Positions 1-8,204 of a stretch of 64,000 nucleotides of DNA are shown one piece after another. Numbering within the stretch: the stretch's first letter is position 1; each line of letters opens with the position of its first letter. Where the stretch lies: NCBI GenBank assembly GCA_963712955.1, contig CAVQKF010000004.1:186001-250000 (forward strand), written 5' to 3'. Below the pieces are notes generated by a model that saw only the letters and a list, made by a program, of their open reading frames with translations, was not told the origin of the DNA and made no database searches. The DNA comes from DATFVJ01 sp963712955. GTDB taxonomy: Bacteria; Actinomycetota; Actinomycetes; Streptosporangiales; Streptosporangiaceae. The translations under genes and the position numbers were made by a program.

Positions 1-2
1 CC

Positions 3-1139
3 GGCGGCGGCGCCCAGCAGCGGATCACCGCCGCCGGGCAGGTGCTCCTGCGGGTCACGCCGCGCAACGTGGCCAACAACACCGCCGGGCTCGCCATGAA
101 CGCCATCGAACCGTGCAATCAGCTTGTCGAGGCGGTGGTGGGCGCGACCAATCTCGTGCCGCGGTTTGAGAACCCCCTGAACCCGGCGCCGCACCTGCTG
201 ATCGAATACCACGTCGCGCGGCAGTTGCTCGCGCCGATGCCGGCGGTGCTGGACACGTCGACCGCGGTGAATCTCGCGAACACCATGCGCAACATCGCCA
301 TTCCCTGGGCGGCGGCGGCCCGTGGCGCGGCGGCGCCGTTCGTTGCCAGCCTGCAACACTTCGGGCTCAACCAGTACGCCTCCCCAGAGGTCGGTGAGGG
401 CTTCGTCACCTCGTCCCTGATCGCCGCGGCGGCCGGGGCCGGCATCATGCAGGGCGGGATGCCGCCAACCTACAGCGATCACTATCATCTGGCCGCCGGC
501 GGCAACCCGATGGTGGTGCAGAGCAGCAGGACCTGGGGATCGCACTGGGCCGGGGTCGTGGCGAGGGACGGCGCGGACGTGGTCACCCTCGAGAACTACG
601 CCCGGACCGCCGAGGATGGCGCGATCGGCGACCCGGACTACCGCTTCTATTTCCAGATGTACAACACCAACCCGGCCCTGCCTGGCAACACCTGGCACGG
701 CACCTGGACGACGACGCCGATGCAGCCGATCGCCGCGCCGGGCCCTCCGCCAGCGGCACCCCATGCGGCCGCGACACACGAGCCGGTGTCCCCGGGTGCC
801 CTGGGCTTCGCCAACCCCATCACGATGCGGATGACGGTGCCCGACGCGCGTTATGACGCCATTGCCGCCGCGCAGTACGGCGCCGTGGCCATCAATACCA
901 TCAAGAACGATCACAACATGATCGTCGGCGCACCCGACGCGCACCAGGAATTGCTAAACGTACTCAAGGGACTGCAATACGCAAACATTCACCTGAACGC
1001 GGCCGCCGCCGGCCGCATCGCACGGCGCAACGCCTGGGACGCGGCGCTGGCGGTCGCGCTCGGCGCCGCCCGGTTCCGCCGCAACCTCCAGGCCATCGCC
1101 TACACCCGCGCCAGGATCCTCGCGATGCAGGTCCACTGA
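3..1139 (+). CDS. 5'-partial protein of unknown function with HWAGVV / TLENYA / FYFQMY motifs
   Basis: The reading frame is open to the left edge with no stop, so the true start lies outside the window; a GTG at 42 is only the first internal start. Counting from that GTG, an Ala-rich helical first half (about 1-140) is followed by SHWAGVVARDG (167-177), VTLENYAR (181-188) and FYFQMY (202-207), then a Pro/Ala linker and a helical tail. From memory, this motif series resembles the C-terminal part of proteins associated with extracellular contractile injection systems or DUF4157-type proteins, but no neighbouring phage-tail-like gene is visible to support that. No signal peptide can be judged because the N-terminus is missing. 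The gene is certainly coding by codon bias; the function is not established. About 155 nt without a clear gene follow the stop. Confidence 0.6.
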   Translation, partial: GGGAQQRITAAGQVLLRVTPRNVANNTAGLAMNAIEPCNQLVEAVVGATNLVPRFENPLNPAPHLLIEYHVARQLLAPMPAVLDTSTAVNLANTMRNIAIPWAAAARGAAAPFVASLQHFGLNQYASPEVGEGFVTSSLIAAAAGAGIMQGGMPPTYSDHYHLAAGGNPMVVQSSRTWGSHWAGVVARDGADVVTLENYARTAEDGAIGDPDYRFYFQMYNTNPALPGNTWHGTWTTTPMQPIAAPGPPPAAPHAAATHEPVSPGALGFANPITMRMTVPDARYDAIAAAQYGAVAINTIKNDHNMIVGAPDAHQELLNVLKGLQYANIHLNAAAAGRIARRNAWDAALAVALGAARFRRNLQAIAYTRARILAMQVH

Positions 1140-1294
1140 GGCGAACCAGCCGTGCCGCCGCTCCCCGGCCGCGGCCGGCGCCAGGCTCCGATGCCATGGC
1201 ACTCGCTCGGGGCGGTAGCGGAGCCGGTCGGCCTCCCCGGCGAGCGAGCCCCGGGAGCGGGAATGACCGACACCACCGAACTTGGCGAGCTGAC

Positions 1295-1603
1295 CTACCC
1301 CTGAGCCAGGCCGCTGGCAACGGCGGTCGCCTGGCCACCTGCCCGATCACTGCTCCCATGGCCTCGGCCACGTCCAGCCGAGCCCCACCGCCGGCTGAGC
1401 GCCTGGACCAGCAGTAGTCCACGGCCGCTCTCGGCGTACTCGTCCGCTTGGGCGGGAGCCGGTTGGTGCGGGTTGGCGTCCCACACGAGAATGAGAATGC
1501 GGATGGTGTCCGCAAGCAGCCACAGGCGCACCGGGGAGATGGGCTCGATCGCGCGGGCGGCAGCGATGCCGTTGGTCATTAATTCCGAGACCAGGGCCGC
1601 TGA
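1295..1603 (-). pseudogene. Remnant of HATPase_c anti-sigma-like regulator
   Basis: Translation gives LVSELMTNGIAA, then PVRLWLLADTIRILILVWDAN and YAESGRGLLLVQ, the N-box and G1/G2-type motifs of the RsbW-like ATPase family. It matches the intact paralogue at 28507-28935 (LVSELVTNAVAAS, PVRLWLLSD, ELAESGRGLQLVD) segment by segment. The in-frame codon at 1604-1606 is TAG and no N-terminal segment precedes the first motif. After RRWG the frame no longer follows the family: a shifted frame carries the expected Trp-rich ending. The copy is therefore truncated at the front and frameshifted at the back, and would not make a working ATPase. Confidence 0.65.
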
Positions 1604-1840
1604 CTATCGTTCTCACTGGTCAAAATGCCGACGCTGCGCTCATGCCACGTAGCCGGTCAGCGGTCATTGATACCGCTAGTTCTCGCGGGCGCTCCCGGCC
1701 AGGACGTCCCAGCGCTGATGCCATTGCCTGATGCGGTCCGACTGCGGCTGGGAGGACCTGGCGGAGCGCGACCGGCGGCGGGAGAGGGCCTGGGGGCCGG
1801 GGCCGCACACCGGAAGCGCCCGTCAGCGGGATTGCGTGCT

Positions 1841-2707
1841 TCAGCGGCGTGCGGCCCATACGGTGCGCTCGGTGTGCACCGTGACGTCGCTGCGGCGCAG
1901 GATGCTGTGGGGGCTGTCGACGTCGAGCAGCCGGTCGAGAGCGGTGAGGTCCTCGGGTGCCAGTGCGCCGGCGACGCTGCCGCGCAGGCGGCTGAGGCTG
2001 GTGTACGCGTAGCAGCCGACTGCCGCGGTGTGCGGTGCTCTCAGGTTGACAGTGATCGTGCGTTCCCCTTCGACTGTGAACCCGGCTGCGGCCAGCTTGG
2101 GGCCCCAGTCGGCGCCGCGGTGGGGCACGTGCTCGGCGTGGTGCTGGGCGAGTGCGGCGTGACAGCGTGCTTCGAGGCTTGGCCGGTCCTCCGGCGCGCC
2201 TTCCGGCATGAACCGGGGGAAGCCGGCCAGTTCGACGACGGCGAACAGCCCGCCGGGCGCGAGCATGTCGTGGACCTGGCGCAGCGCGCGCTCGGGATCG
2301 GTCATATGGTGCATGGACGCCGACGCCCACACGAGTTCGGGCGTGCCGAGATCGGGCCATTCCACGTCGAGATCGGCCTGCACGGTGCGGACCCGGTCGG
2401 CCATACCGTCCGCTTCAGCCTTCTCCCGCAGGCGGCACAGATGGCTGGCCGATGAGTCCACGGCAGTCACCTCCGCGCCGGGGAAGCGCGTGAGCAGGGG
2501 GAAGGTGCCGGCCCCGGTCCCGCAGCCCAAATCCACGATGCGGCGAGGGCTGGTCTCGATCGGCAGCCACGCGGTGATGGACGCGATGTGCTCGGCGAGC
2601 ACTTCCGCGTCCAGGTCGAGGATCTCCGCCTGGCCGTCGGCGTCGTGCCCTGCCTGGTGAAGGTGGTTCGCGCCATCGTGCGCTGCGTGCGGGGATGCGT
2701 GGGTCAT
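1841..2707 (-). CDS. Class I SAM-dependent methyltransferase
   Basis: A 288-residue Rossmann-type methyltransferase. Motif I is VDLGCGTGAG at residues 58-67, followed by an acidic post-I strand (VTAVDSS) and ASMHHMTDPERAL, the usual UbiE/Methyltransf_25 layout. Substrate is unknown. The N-terminal 25 residues are His/Ala rich and poorly structured. The ATG at 2707 is taken because it gives the family's normal distance to motif I. The gene lies downstream of, and on the same strand as, an XRE-cupin regulator gene, across a gap of about 170 nt, and that regulator is divergent from a TrxR-like oxidoreductase. The three may be a small redox or detoxification locus controlled by the regulator. Length and motifs look complete. 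Confidence 0.85.
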   Translation of the reverse strand: MTHASPHAAHDGANHLHQAGHDADGQAEILDLDAEVLAEHIASITAWLPIETSPRRIVDLGCGTGAGTFPLLTRFPGAEVTAVDSSASHLCRLREKAEADGMADRVRTVQADLDVEWPDLGTPELVWASASMHHMTDPERALRQVHDMLAPGGLFAVVELAGFPRFMPEGAPEDRPSLEARCHAALAQHHAEHVPHRGADWGPKLAAAGFTVEGERTITVNLRAPHTAAVGCYAYTSLSRLRGSVAGALAPEDLTALDRLLDVDSPHSILRRSDVTVHTERTVWAARR

Positions 2708-2877
2708 GGTGACACGCTAAATGGATCATGCGCTTGCGGCACGACGAGTCTCCGCACGCGCAAGACGACGGCCTGATGAGCTGCCGAACACGCAAGCAGC
2801 TCCCGGCCTGGGGGTGATCGCACGGTGGAGCCCGTTCCGGACGATCCGAACGACAACGATCGGGCGTGGACCTCGCG

Positions 2878-3471
2878 CTACTGCGACGAGCGGCTTGCGT
2901 CGCAGCCAGCTTCGCCGGGTTGGTGACCGCGGCGGGCGTCACGGTCGAAGATGCCCAGGATCTCGCACGGTCTGCCCTCGGCGCCGATGGCGTGCGGCAG
3001 CATCGTGGGGAACTCCGCGGCCTGGTTGGTCTCCACACGAAAGCGCCGGTTGCCCAGCAGCAGAACTGCCGTGCCCGACAGGACCACGAGCCATTCACGG
3101 CCCGGGTGGGCGCGCATGCGCGCAGGACTGTCTGGCGCCGGATCGACCATGCGCTGGCGCACGACGGTCATGCCGGGATCCGCCCTGATGGGCCACCGCA
3201 TCAGCCTATGGGTCGTGTCGATCATCGGGCTGGAGATGACATCGTCCGTGGCTGTCTCGACCAGCTGGTCAAGGGGTGTGTCCAGGGCCCGGGCGAGGGT
3301 GACGAGCTGGTCGAGGGCCAGGCGGCGCTGACCGTTCTCGATCCGGCTGAGCGTGGACTGGCTGAGCCGGGCGCGGGCGGCCAATTCCTCTAGGGACCAG
3401 CCCTGCGCCATCCGCAGGGCGCGAATCCGTTTGCGTACCAGGCTGTCCAGCTCGCCATCATTTTGCGTCAT
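2878..3471 (-). CDS. XRE-family regulator with C-terminal cupin domain
   Basis: Residues 9-60 form a Cro/C1-type helix-turn-helix (LEELAARARLSQSTLSRIENG). Residues about 95-165 form a cupin-like sensor (RMRAHPGREWLVVLSGTAVL, then LPHAIGAEG). The family usually represses a divergent gene and responds to a small ligand bound in the cupin. The frame is open as far as 3573, but the ATG at 3471 fits best: a -10 hexamer TACGAT (3484-3479 on the minus strand) ends 8 nt upstream, so the mRNA would be leaderless, and a perfect palindrome (3484-3503) lies against that promoter. It is divergent from the oxidoreductase gene at 3572. The last 20 residues (DARRGHQPGEAG...) are a basic tail of unknown role. 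Confidence 0.85.
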   Translation of the reverse strand: MTQNDGELDSLVRKRIRALRMAQGWSLEELAARARLSQSTLSRIENGQRRLALDQLVTLARALDTPLDQLVETATDDVISSPMIDTTHRLMRWPIRADPGMTVVRQRMVDPAPDSPARMRAHPGREWLVVLSGTAVLLLGNRRFRVETNQAAEFPTMLPHAIGAEGRPCEILGIFDRDARRGHQPGEAGCDASRSSQ

Positions 3472-3483
3472 TAGCAACATCGT

Positions 3484-3503
3484 ATGCCTTGAAAGCAAGG
3501 CAT
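3484..3503. promoter_or_regulatory. Perfect palindrome, likely operator of the XRE-cupin regulator
   Basis: ATGCCTTG (3484-3491), spacer AAAG, CAAGGCAT (3496-3503): 8-bp perfect arms. It lies in the divergent region between the regulator (start 3471, minus) and the oxidoreductase (start 3572, plus) and overlaps the inferred -10 of the regulator, the expected place for autoregulation. Confidence 0.7.
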
Positions 3504-3571
3504 GGTTACGGTCGGCCTTGTGAGTCCCCCTGACCGGGGCCCCGCCCACGCGAAGGAGAAGGCATGACGAC

Positions 3572-4726
3572 ATGCCCGTGACATCCGCCGAGAACGCGAC
3601 CGATCAGCTGCCGAGTGAGACCGTCGACGCCGTGGTGATCGGCGGCGGAGCCGCGGGCCTGAACGGTGCACTGATGCTGGCCCGCTCCCGCCGCTCGGTC
3701 GTCGTGATCGACAGCGGCACCCCCCGCAACGCGCCCGCCGAAGGAGTGCACGGCCTGCTCGGCCTGGACGGCACCCCGCCTGCCGCACTGTTGCGAACGG
3801 GCCGAGAAGAGGTCCGCCGCTACGGCGGCCAGATCGTGGCCGGTGAGGTGGCCTCCGCCGTCCCGGCCGCCCCGTCCGCGGAGGGTGACCTGCGCTTCAC
3901 CGTTGCTCTGGCCGACGGCAGCACGCTGCAGGCGCGCCGTCTGCTGGTCGCCACCGGGCTGCGCGACGTCCTGCCCGACGTCGTCGGGCTGGCCCAGCAC
4001 TGGGGGCACGGAGTGGTGCACTGCCCCTACTGCCACGGCTGGGAGGTGCGCGACGAACCCATCGGCATCCTGGCCGTGGGCCCGGCCTCGATCCACCACG
4101 CACTGCTGTTCCGTCAGCTGACCGACGACCTGGTGTACTTCACCCGCGGCACCGACCTGGACGAGGACACCCGGGCCCGCTTCGCCGCCCGCGGCATCCG
4201 CATCGTCGACACTCCGGTCGCAGAAGTCGAGTCCACCGCAGATGGCGGCATCGCGGGCGTGCGGCTGGCCGACGGGCAACAACTGGTGCCCCGTCGCGTC
4301 CTCGCCGTCGCGACCGGCATGCAGGCGCGCACCGACGGCCTGGACGGCCTTCAGCTGCCGATGGAGGACCTGGCGGGCGGCATGGGCCGCCGCTTCGCCT
4401 CCGGCATGGCAGGCACCACCTCCGTGCCGGGCGTGTGGGTGGCCGGCAACGCCACCGACCTGACCGCCCAGGTCGGCGCCTCCGCGGCGGCCGGCGCCCT
4501 GGCCGGCTCTCACATAAACGCCGACCTGGCCACCGCCGACACCGACGCGACCCTCGCAGCCGCGCGGCGCGGCGATCTCACGTCCGAGCCTCCGCAGACT
4601 CACCGGCCCGCAGCCCCACTGACGACGTCGTGCACGCCGCGCAGGGCCGGCCCTTGGACCAAGCCCCCGGTGCCCAGCCCCTGCTCCGGCGCTGACATCT
4701 CCATGCCGTTTCGAGGGGAATCATGA
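3572..4726 (+). CDS. TrxR-like NAD(P)/FAD-dependent disulfide oxidoreductase
   Basis: Residues 21-30 are the FAD-binding VVIGGGAAGL. The redox motif CPYCHGWE is at 151-158 (Cys151/Cys154), and the second FAD motif is near GVWVAGNATD (about 288-297). The NADPH glycine loop is degenerate (LAVGPASIHH), as in the thioredoxin-reductase-like group that includes GliT-type dithiol oxidases. The product probably interconverts a disulfide/dithiol in a small molecule or protein; the substrate is unknown. The RBS AAGGAGAA is at 3553-3560. The natural family end is near residue 335; the last 50 residues are low-complexity Pro/Arg sequence, possibly an eroded stop region. The stop overlaps the next start in an ATGA, so translation of the MFS gene would be coupled. 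Confidence 0.85.
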   Translation: MPVTSAENATDQLPSETVDAVVIGGGAAGLNGALMLARSRRSVVVIDSGTPRNAPAEGVHGLLGLDGTPPAALLRTGREEVRRYGGQIVAGEVASAVPAAPSAEGDLRFTVALADGSTLQARRLLVATGLRDVLPDVVGLAQHWGHGVVHCPYCHGWEVRDEPIGILAVGPASIHHALLFRQLTDDLVYFTRGTDLDEDTRARFAARGIRIVDTPVAEVESTADGGIAGVRLADGQQLVPRRVLAVATGMQARTDGLDGLQLPMEDLAGGMGRRFASGMAGTTSVPGVWVAGNATDLTAQVGASAAAGALAGSHINADLATADTDATLAAARRGDLTSEPPQTHRPAAPLTTSCTPRRAGPWTKPPVPSPCSGADISMPFRGES

Positions 4727-5052
4727 CTACGAACCAGTCCCCACAGGTGAGAGTTGCTGACCCGGGCCACCGGCGAAGGCGTCCCAGACGCGCGCCAGCG
4801 CCGCGCGATCCTGGTCGCGGTCTGCGTCGCTTTGATGGCCGTCATCGCCTCGGTATCCGGGCTGAACGTCGCCCACAGCTCGACCTCGCCGTCGCCGTCG
4901 ACGCCTCGCAGAGCACGATCCTGTGGATCATCAACATCTACACCCTCAGCCTGGCCGCGCTGCTCCTGCCGCTCGGCGCGATCGGCGACCGCTGGGGCCG
5001 CAAGCCCATGCTCCTGGTAGGCCTGACCGTCTTCGGCGTCGCCAGCCGGTGA
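4723..5052 (+). pseudogene. Broken MFS (DHA2-type) efflux gene, first two membrane helices only
   Basis: The ATG at 4723 overlaps the oxidoreductase stop by 4 nt (ATGA). Two frames must be joined to recover the family: RRAILVAVCVALMAVIASVSGLNVA (frame of 4754) is helix 1, and STILWIINIYTLSLAALLLPLG followed by GDRWGRKPMLLVG (frame of 4723) is helix 2 plus the MFS signature loop. Translation ends about 110 residues in, where a 14-helix DHA2 transporter needs over 450. The coupling to the oxidoreductase and the nearby repressor suggest an export gene that was once part of the operon. Confidence 0.8.
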
Positions 5053-5239
5053 ACAATCAACGGCTTCGGCACCCGGAACCAGCATGGTCACGGCACCTGA
5101 CTCACCCCTGACCCCACCGCTCGCACAGGTCCCGCCCGCACCTGGCCCTGACGGCGCTCGCCTGCCGGTACTCGTTGCCATCGCTTAGAGGATGGCCCGG
5201 GACCAGGACAGCCCCGCTCGCTACCGCACCGCATCCAGG

Positions 5240-5705
5240 GCAAGCCGGCCAGCGCCCGCCCCGGGCAGCTCCGCCGACGTCCCCGGCTGGCGCCTCGCGG
5301 GATTCGCCCTTCAGGGCCATGAGCAGTTGCGAGACCCGGGCATTGCCGGATGCCCGTCCCGGCGGAGCTGGGCGGCGAGGGTGTCCCGGGTCAGCACGCC
5401 GCCCCGGCCCAGGACATGGTCCCGGGCGGTGCGGGCGGCAGGCGAACGCCGGCCAGCCCGCGATCACCCGGCCCACCGGCCCACCGGCCCGGCGCCCGCC
5501 GCCGCGACGTTCGCGGCCAGGCTCGCCGTCGTCCCGGCGACCAGCGCGGTCCGGCAGGCCGCCCAACCGGCGGCCGGTGCGCCGGTCGGCCAGCAGCACC
5601 AGCGAGGCCACGATCTCGATGCCGTCCACCGACAGCGGGAACGCCTGCGCCTGCCACCCCGTCTCCCCGTGCCCGGCTGCGGGCCGATGCGGCAGACGGT
5701 AGCGG
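5240..5705 (-). pseudogene. Remnant of DUF2637 membrane protein (conjugative-element type)
   Basis: Pieces in three minus-strand frames line up as one DUF2637 protein: FPLSVDGIEIVASLVLLADRRTGR, then LVAGTTASLAANVA, then GPVGRVIAGWPAFA. A DNA-binding-like end follows, with DTLAAQLRRDGHP in one frame and NARVSQLLMALKGE in another. DUF2637 proteins are typical of actinobacterial plasmids and integrative conjugative elements. At least three frameshifts make it non-functional. The 180 nt between the MFS remnant and this one hold nothing I can name. Confidence 0.7.
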
Positions 5706-5740
5706 TGCCACCCGCGAAGTCGTACATCCGGTAGTCCGGC

Positions 5741-5777
5741 TTGACCGGCAGACCCGTAAGTGGTCATACTTATGGTC
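5741..5777 (+). promoter_or_regulatory. Promoter and operator of the phd-relE module
   Basis: -35 TTGACC (5741-5746), 18-bp spacer, -10 CATACT (5765-5770), start codon at 5778, so the transcript is probably leaderless. An inverted repeat TAAGT-N6-ACTTA (5757-5772) covers the -10, and the hexamer GGTCAT occurs twice (5762 and 5774). This is the layout of an autoregulated TA operon. Confidence 0.6.
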
Positions 5778-6056
5778 ATGAGCGAGACGATGCCGCTGGC
5801 TAAGGTGAAGGCGCACCTGTCTGAGGTCGTTGATCGAGTGACAGCCTCGCACGAGCGGATCAGCATCACCCGCCATGGGCACCGCGAGGCCGTCGTGATC
5901 GCTGCGGACGACCTCGATGCCCTGGAGGACACCCTGGACATCTTGTCCGACCCCGTCGCCGTCCGTGAGATAGCCGAGGCGCGGCAGGCGGCGGCGCGGG
6001 GGGAGGGCCTGGATCTCGCTGCGGTCCGGCGGCGCTACCTGGGCCATGACGGCTGA
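5778..6056 (+). CDS. Phd/YefM-family antitoxin
   Basis: Begins MSETMPLAKVKAHLSEVVDRV and continues ERISITRHGHREAVVIAADDLDALEDTL, the standard Phd/YefM DNA-binding fold, with an acidic/Ala-rich C-terminal toxin-neutralising tail (about residues 60-92). In-frame GTG and ATG codons at 5760 and 5772 exist, but 5778 is chosen because the -10 ends 8 nt before it and the family begins at MSE-like sequence. It overlaps the toxin gene by 11 bp. As antitoxin it should bind the RelE-like toxin and repress the operon through the repeat at 5757-5772. Confidence 0.85.
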   Translation: MSETMPLAKVKAHLSEVVDRVTASHERISITRHGHREAVVIAADDLDALEDTLDILSDPVAVREIAEARQAAARGEGLDLAAVRRRYLGHDG

Positions 6057-6315
6057 ATATGGCCTGCTAGTTACGCCTCCGGCACAGCGTGCCATGGACC
6101 GGCTGCCAGAACGGGTTGCCGCCGCGATCGCCGAGCTTCTGACTGGCCACCTGCTGGCCGCGCCACGCCGTGTGGGTAAGCCATTGCGCCGCGAGCTGTC
6201 GGGGTTCTGGTCCGCCCGGCGCGGGTCTTACCGGGTGATCTATGAGATAGACGACGAAACGCCTAGGGTTGTCGTCCTCAGGATCGACCATCGGGCCGAT
6301 GTCTACCGCCCTTGA
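6046..6315 (+). CDS. RelE/ParE-family toxin
   Basis: 89 residues, normal for the family. It shows the RelE signature LVTPPAQRAMDRLPERV at the N-terminus, LRRELSGFWSARRGSYRVIYEID in the middle, and VVVLRIDHRADVYRP at the end. The basic residues R..YRVIYE and the HR..VY terminus belong to the mRNA interferase active site. It presumably cleaves mRNA in the ribosomal A site when free of the antitoxin. It is translationally coupled to the Phd-type gene (11-bp overlap). The 197 nt after the stop hold no gene, and repeat copy A follows. Confidence 0.88.
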   Translation: MTAEYGLLVTPPAQRAMDRLPERVAAAIAELLTGHLLAAPRRVGKPLRRELSGFWSARRGSYRVIYEIDDETPRVVVLRIDHRADVYRP

Positions 6316-6512
6316 GATGACTCTGGACGAGATCCGCCGCACCGGTTCACCCAGATGGCCGCGCAGTCGCGGGCGACCCCGGGCTGGGCTAAAGCGACGA
6401 TCGCCGGCTCTGTCCCTATCTCCTTGTCGTCTCGGTCCTGGCACATCCACCCTTGATCAGCGTCTTGGCGGCTGGCGCTCCGCTGGCTCATTGCGGCGCC
6501 ATTCTGGTTTTT

Positions 6513-6654
6513 GACCTGCGCGGATGCACCGGCAGGGGATTACCGGCAATCAGGACTTCGCGGTTCGTATGCTGGTACGTCCGGCCCACCGAGACATCGG
6601 TATCTCCTCCAGCGGTCCCGATCTGCGACATTGCTGGCCGCAGGGGATGCCGAT
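6513..6654 (+). repeat. Dispersed island repeat, copy A
   Basis: Begins GACCTGCGCGGATG and contains the family core GACTTCGCGGTTCGTATGCT (6554-6573), then CCCACCGAGACATCGG (to 6600). A right part ends GATGCCGAT (6646-6654), partly complementary to ATCGGTATC (6596-6604). It lies between the phd-relE module and vapBC. Related copies start at 8205, 20573, 21651 and 22517, and a right-end-only copy is at 19660. Confidence 0.75.
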
Positions 6655-6704
6655 CGGACTTGCCCCGCGCACGAGCGGGGCTGCCGCCGTGGCGGCTACT
6701 GATG

Positions 6705-6717
6705 TATAATGTGGTGT
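6705..6717 (+). promoter_or_regulatory. -10 element TATAAT of vapBC, leaderless start
   Basis: A consensus TATAAT (6705-6710) ends 8 nt before the ATG at 6718. No convincing -35 is present at 17 bp. There is no Shine-Dalgarno sequence, so the mRNA should begin at or next to the start codon. Confidence 0.6.
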
Positions 6718-6975
6718 ATGAAGCGGACCAATATTTATCTGGATGAAGGCCAGTCTGCCGCTCTGGAGCGGGTCGCACGCACGCAGGGCATCTCACGCGC
6801 GGAGCTGATCCGGCAGCTCATTGATCGGAGTATTGGCGCGTCGGGGGCGGCTGACCTGGACGCGGACCTGGCCGCCATCCGGGACTCCTTTGGCATAGCT
6901 CGCGACGAGGACGTCTCTTTCGGCCGCGGGTCCGACGAGCGCTCGCGGCACCTGGACCGCATGGCTGAGCTGTGA
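6718..6975 (+). CDS. vapB: VapB-type ribbon-helix-helix antitoxin
   Basis: Starts MKRTNIYLDEGQSAALERVA, the beta-strand plus first helix of an RHH fold, then SRAELIRQLIDRS as helix 2. The C-terminal half (ADLDADLAAIRDSFG...) is the acidic toxin-binding tail. An upstream in-frame GTG at 6709 would overlap the -10, so ATG 6718 is preferred. The stop overlaps the vapC start by 4 nt (GTGA), the usual coupling. 85 residues. Confidence 0.87.
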   Translation: MKRTNIYLDEGQSAALERVARTQGISRAELIRQLIDRSIGASGAADLDADLAAIRDSFGIARDEDVSFGRGSDERSRHLDRMAEL

Positions 6976-7355
6976 TCCTGGTCGACAGCGACGTCCTCAT
7001 CGCGAACCTGCGCGGCATTCCCGCGGCGCAGGACTGGCTGCTGGCAGCGCGGCGGGATACCGGCCCGCTCGCGGTGAGCGCAGTCAGTCTGACCGAGGTC
7101 GCCGGCGGCATGGGATCCTCGGGGCGGCGGCAGGTCAGCCGCCTGCTGTCCAGCATGCGCGCATTCCCGGTGACGGAGCGGGTCGCCTGGCGCGCCGCGG
7201 AGTTCATGCGCGAGCACCGGCGCTCGCATCAGGGAATCGGGCTCGGAGATTACCTGATCGCGGCCACAGCGGAGGTGGAAGGGCTGGATCTCGCGACCCT
7301 CAACGTACGCCATTTCCCGATGATCAAAGATCTCCAGGCCCCGTTCCGGGTCTGA
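6972..7355 (+). CDS. vapC: VapC PIN-domain ribonuclease toxin
   Basis: 127-residue PIN domain: first acidic residue in MILVDSDVLI (D5/D7), second in SLTEVAGG, third in GIGLGDYLIAATA (Asp), and a last strand ATLNVRHFPMI. All four acidic positions needed for the Mg-dependent RNase site are present. It starts with GTG overlapping the vapB stop. The module lies immediately downstream of repeat copy A. 137 nt without a gene follow. Confidence 0.9.
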   Translation: MILVDSDVLIANLRGIPAAQDWLLAARRDTGPLAVSAVSLTEVAGGMGSSGRRQVSRLLSSMRAFPVTERVAWRAAEFMREHRRSHQGIGLGDYLIAATAEVEGLDLATLNVRHFPMIKDLQAPFRV

Positions 7356-7492
7356 CTCTCGGCCTTTACCCAGGCGATGCGGGGTGTCGGCAGGAGCGGC
7401 TGCAACAAGCCATCCGGCGAGCCACGAGATGTCCGCTCCGCCGAGAAAATTGACCGGCGCCTGCGGCGCTGGACGGCAGCAGTAATGAGATG

Positions 7493-8195
7493 GCGCCCAC
7501 CTATTCCGAGCGGGCCTGGACAGCCTGGCGGCGAACGCCACCGCGTTCATGAGCGGCCTGCAACGCACGATTGATCTCCAGGACATCGACGAGGACGCCT
7601 TCCTCAGCTACAAGGACCGGCTGCTGGCGTACCTGGAGAGGTTCGTTCCGAGCTGGTGATCAAATCGTCCGATATCGCGTCCTTGCTGCGGTCGATCGCC
7701 CCGGAGCGAGCGTTATCCCTGCTCTACATGGCCGCGCAGCGGGAGGCCGGTGACGTGGCGCCCGCGGAAATCGGCGGCGAGTGGGATGCGGCCGCCGGGA
7801 CCGATCCCGTTGCGGCAAAGCTCCGTGACTGGCAGAGCCGGTGGCCCGGCATCTGGTCGTGGTTCTGCGGCGACCGGGGCGCACCCGAGCCAGTCATCGC
7901 TGCTCCGGCAGCGGGCCTGCAAGGCCATCCCGGACCTGCTGGCCACGATCAGCGTGCTGCAGGAGCGGCGGGCCGGGCGCAGCTACCGGAGTGCCGATTT
8001 CCGCACGCTGGCCCGCTGGTTCGCCCAGGCACCCAGCGAGGATGACGCGCACCGGTTGTGGCGGGCCGCTTTCGGGCTCTCCCCGTCCCGGCATTTCTCC
8101 GGCGAGCCGCCGGAGGGCGCCGACACCGGGGAAAGCTGGCTCGACGCTCCGTCGCAAGTGATCTCGGCGCGGTTGCGCAGCACCGGCCATTATGA
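7493..8195 (+). pseudogene. Remnant of Wadjet JetA (DUF2397 / TIGR02677)
   Basis: Three frames must be joined. Frame one gives SLAANATAFMSGLQRTIDLQ and AFLSYKDRLLAYLERFV; frame two gives SELVIKSSDIASLLRSIAP, LLYMAAQREAGDVAP and W.SRWPGIWSWFCGD; frame three gives SQSSLLRQRACKAIPDLLATISVLQERR, then SADFRTLARWFAQAPSEDDAHRLWRAAFGL, ARHFSG-like SRHFSGE and ISARLRSTGHYER. That is the ordered core of DUF2397, the JetA subunit in one group of Wadjet plasmid-restriction systems. The N-terminus and the end are missing, there are at least two frameshifts, and no jetB, jetC or jetD is nearby. The similarity stops about 10 nt before repeat copy B. Confidence 0.7.
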
Positions 8196-8204
8196 GCGCC
8201 CGGT

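Noticed and set aside
3506..4603. 365-codon minus-strand frame
   Set aside because: Antisense of the oxidoreductase; Gly/Ala/His-rich with no family pattern.
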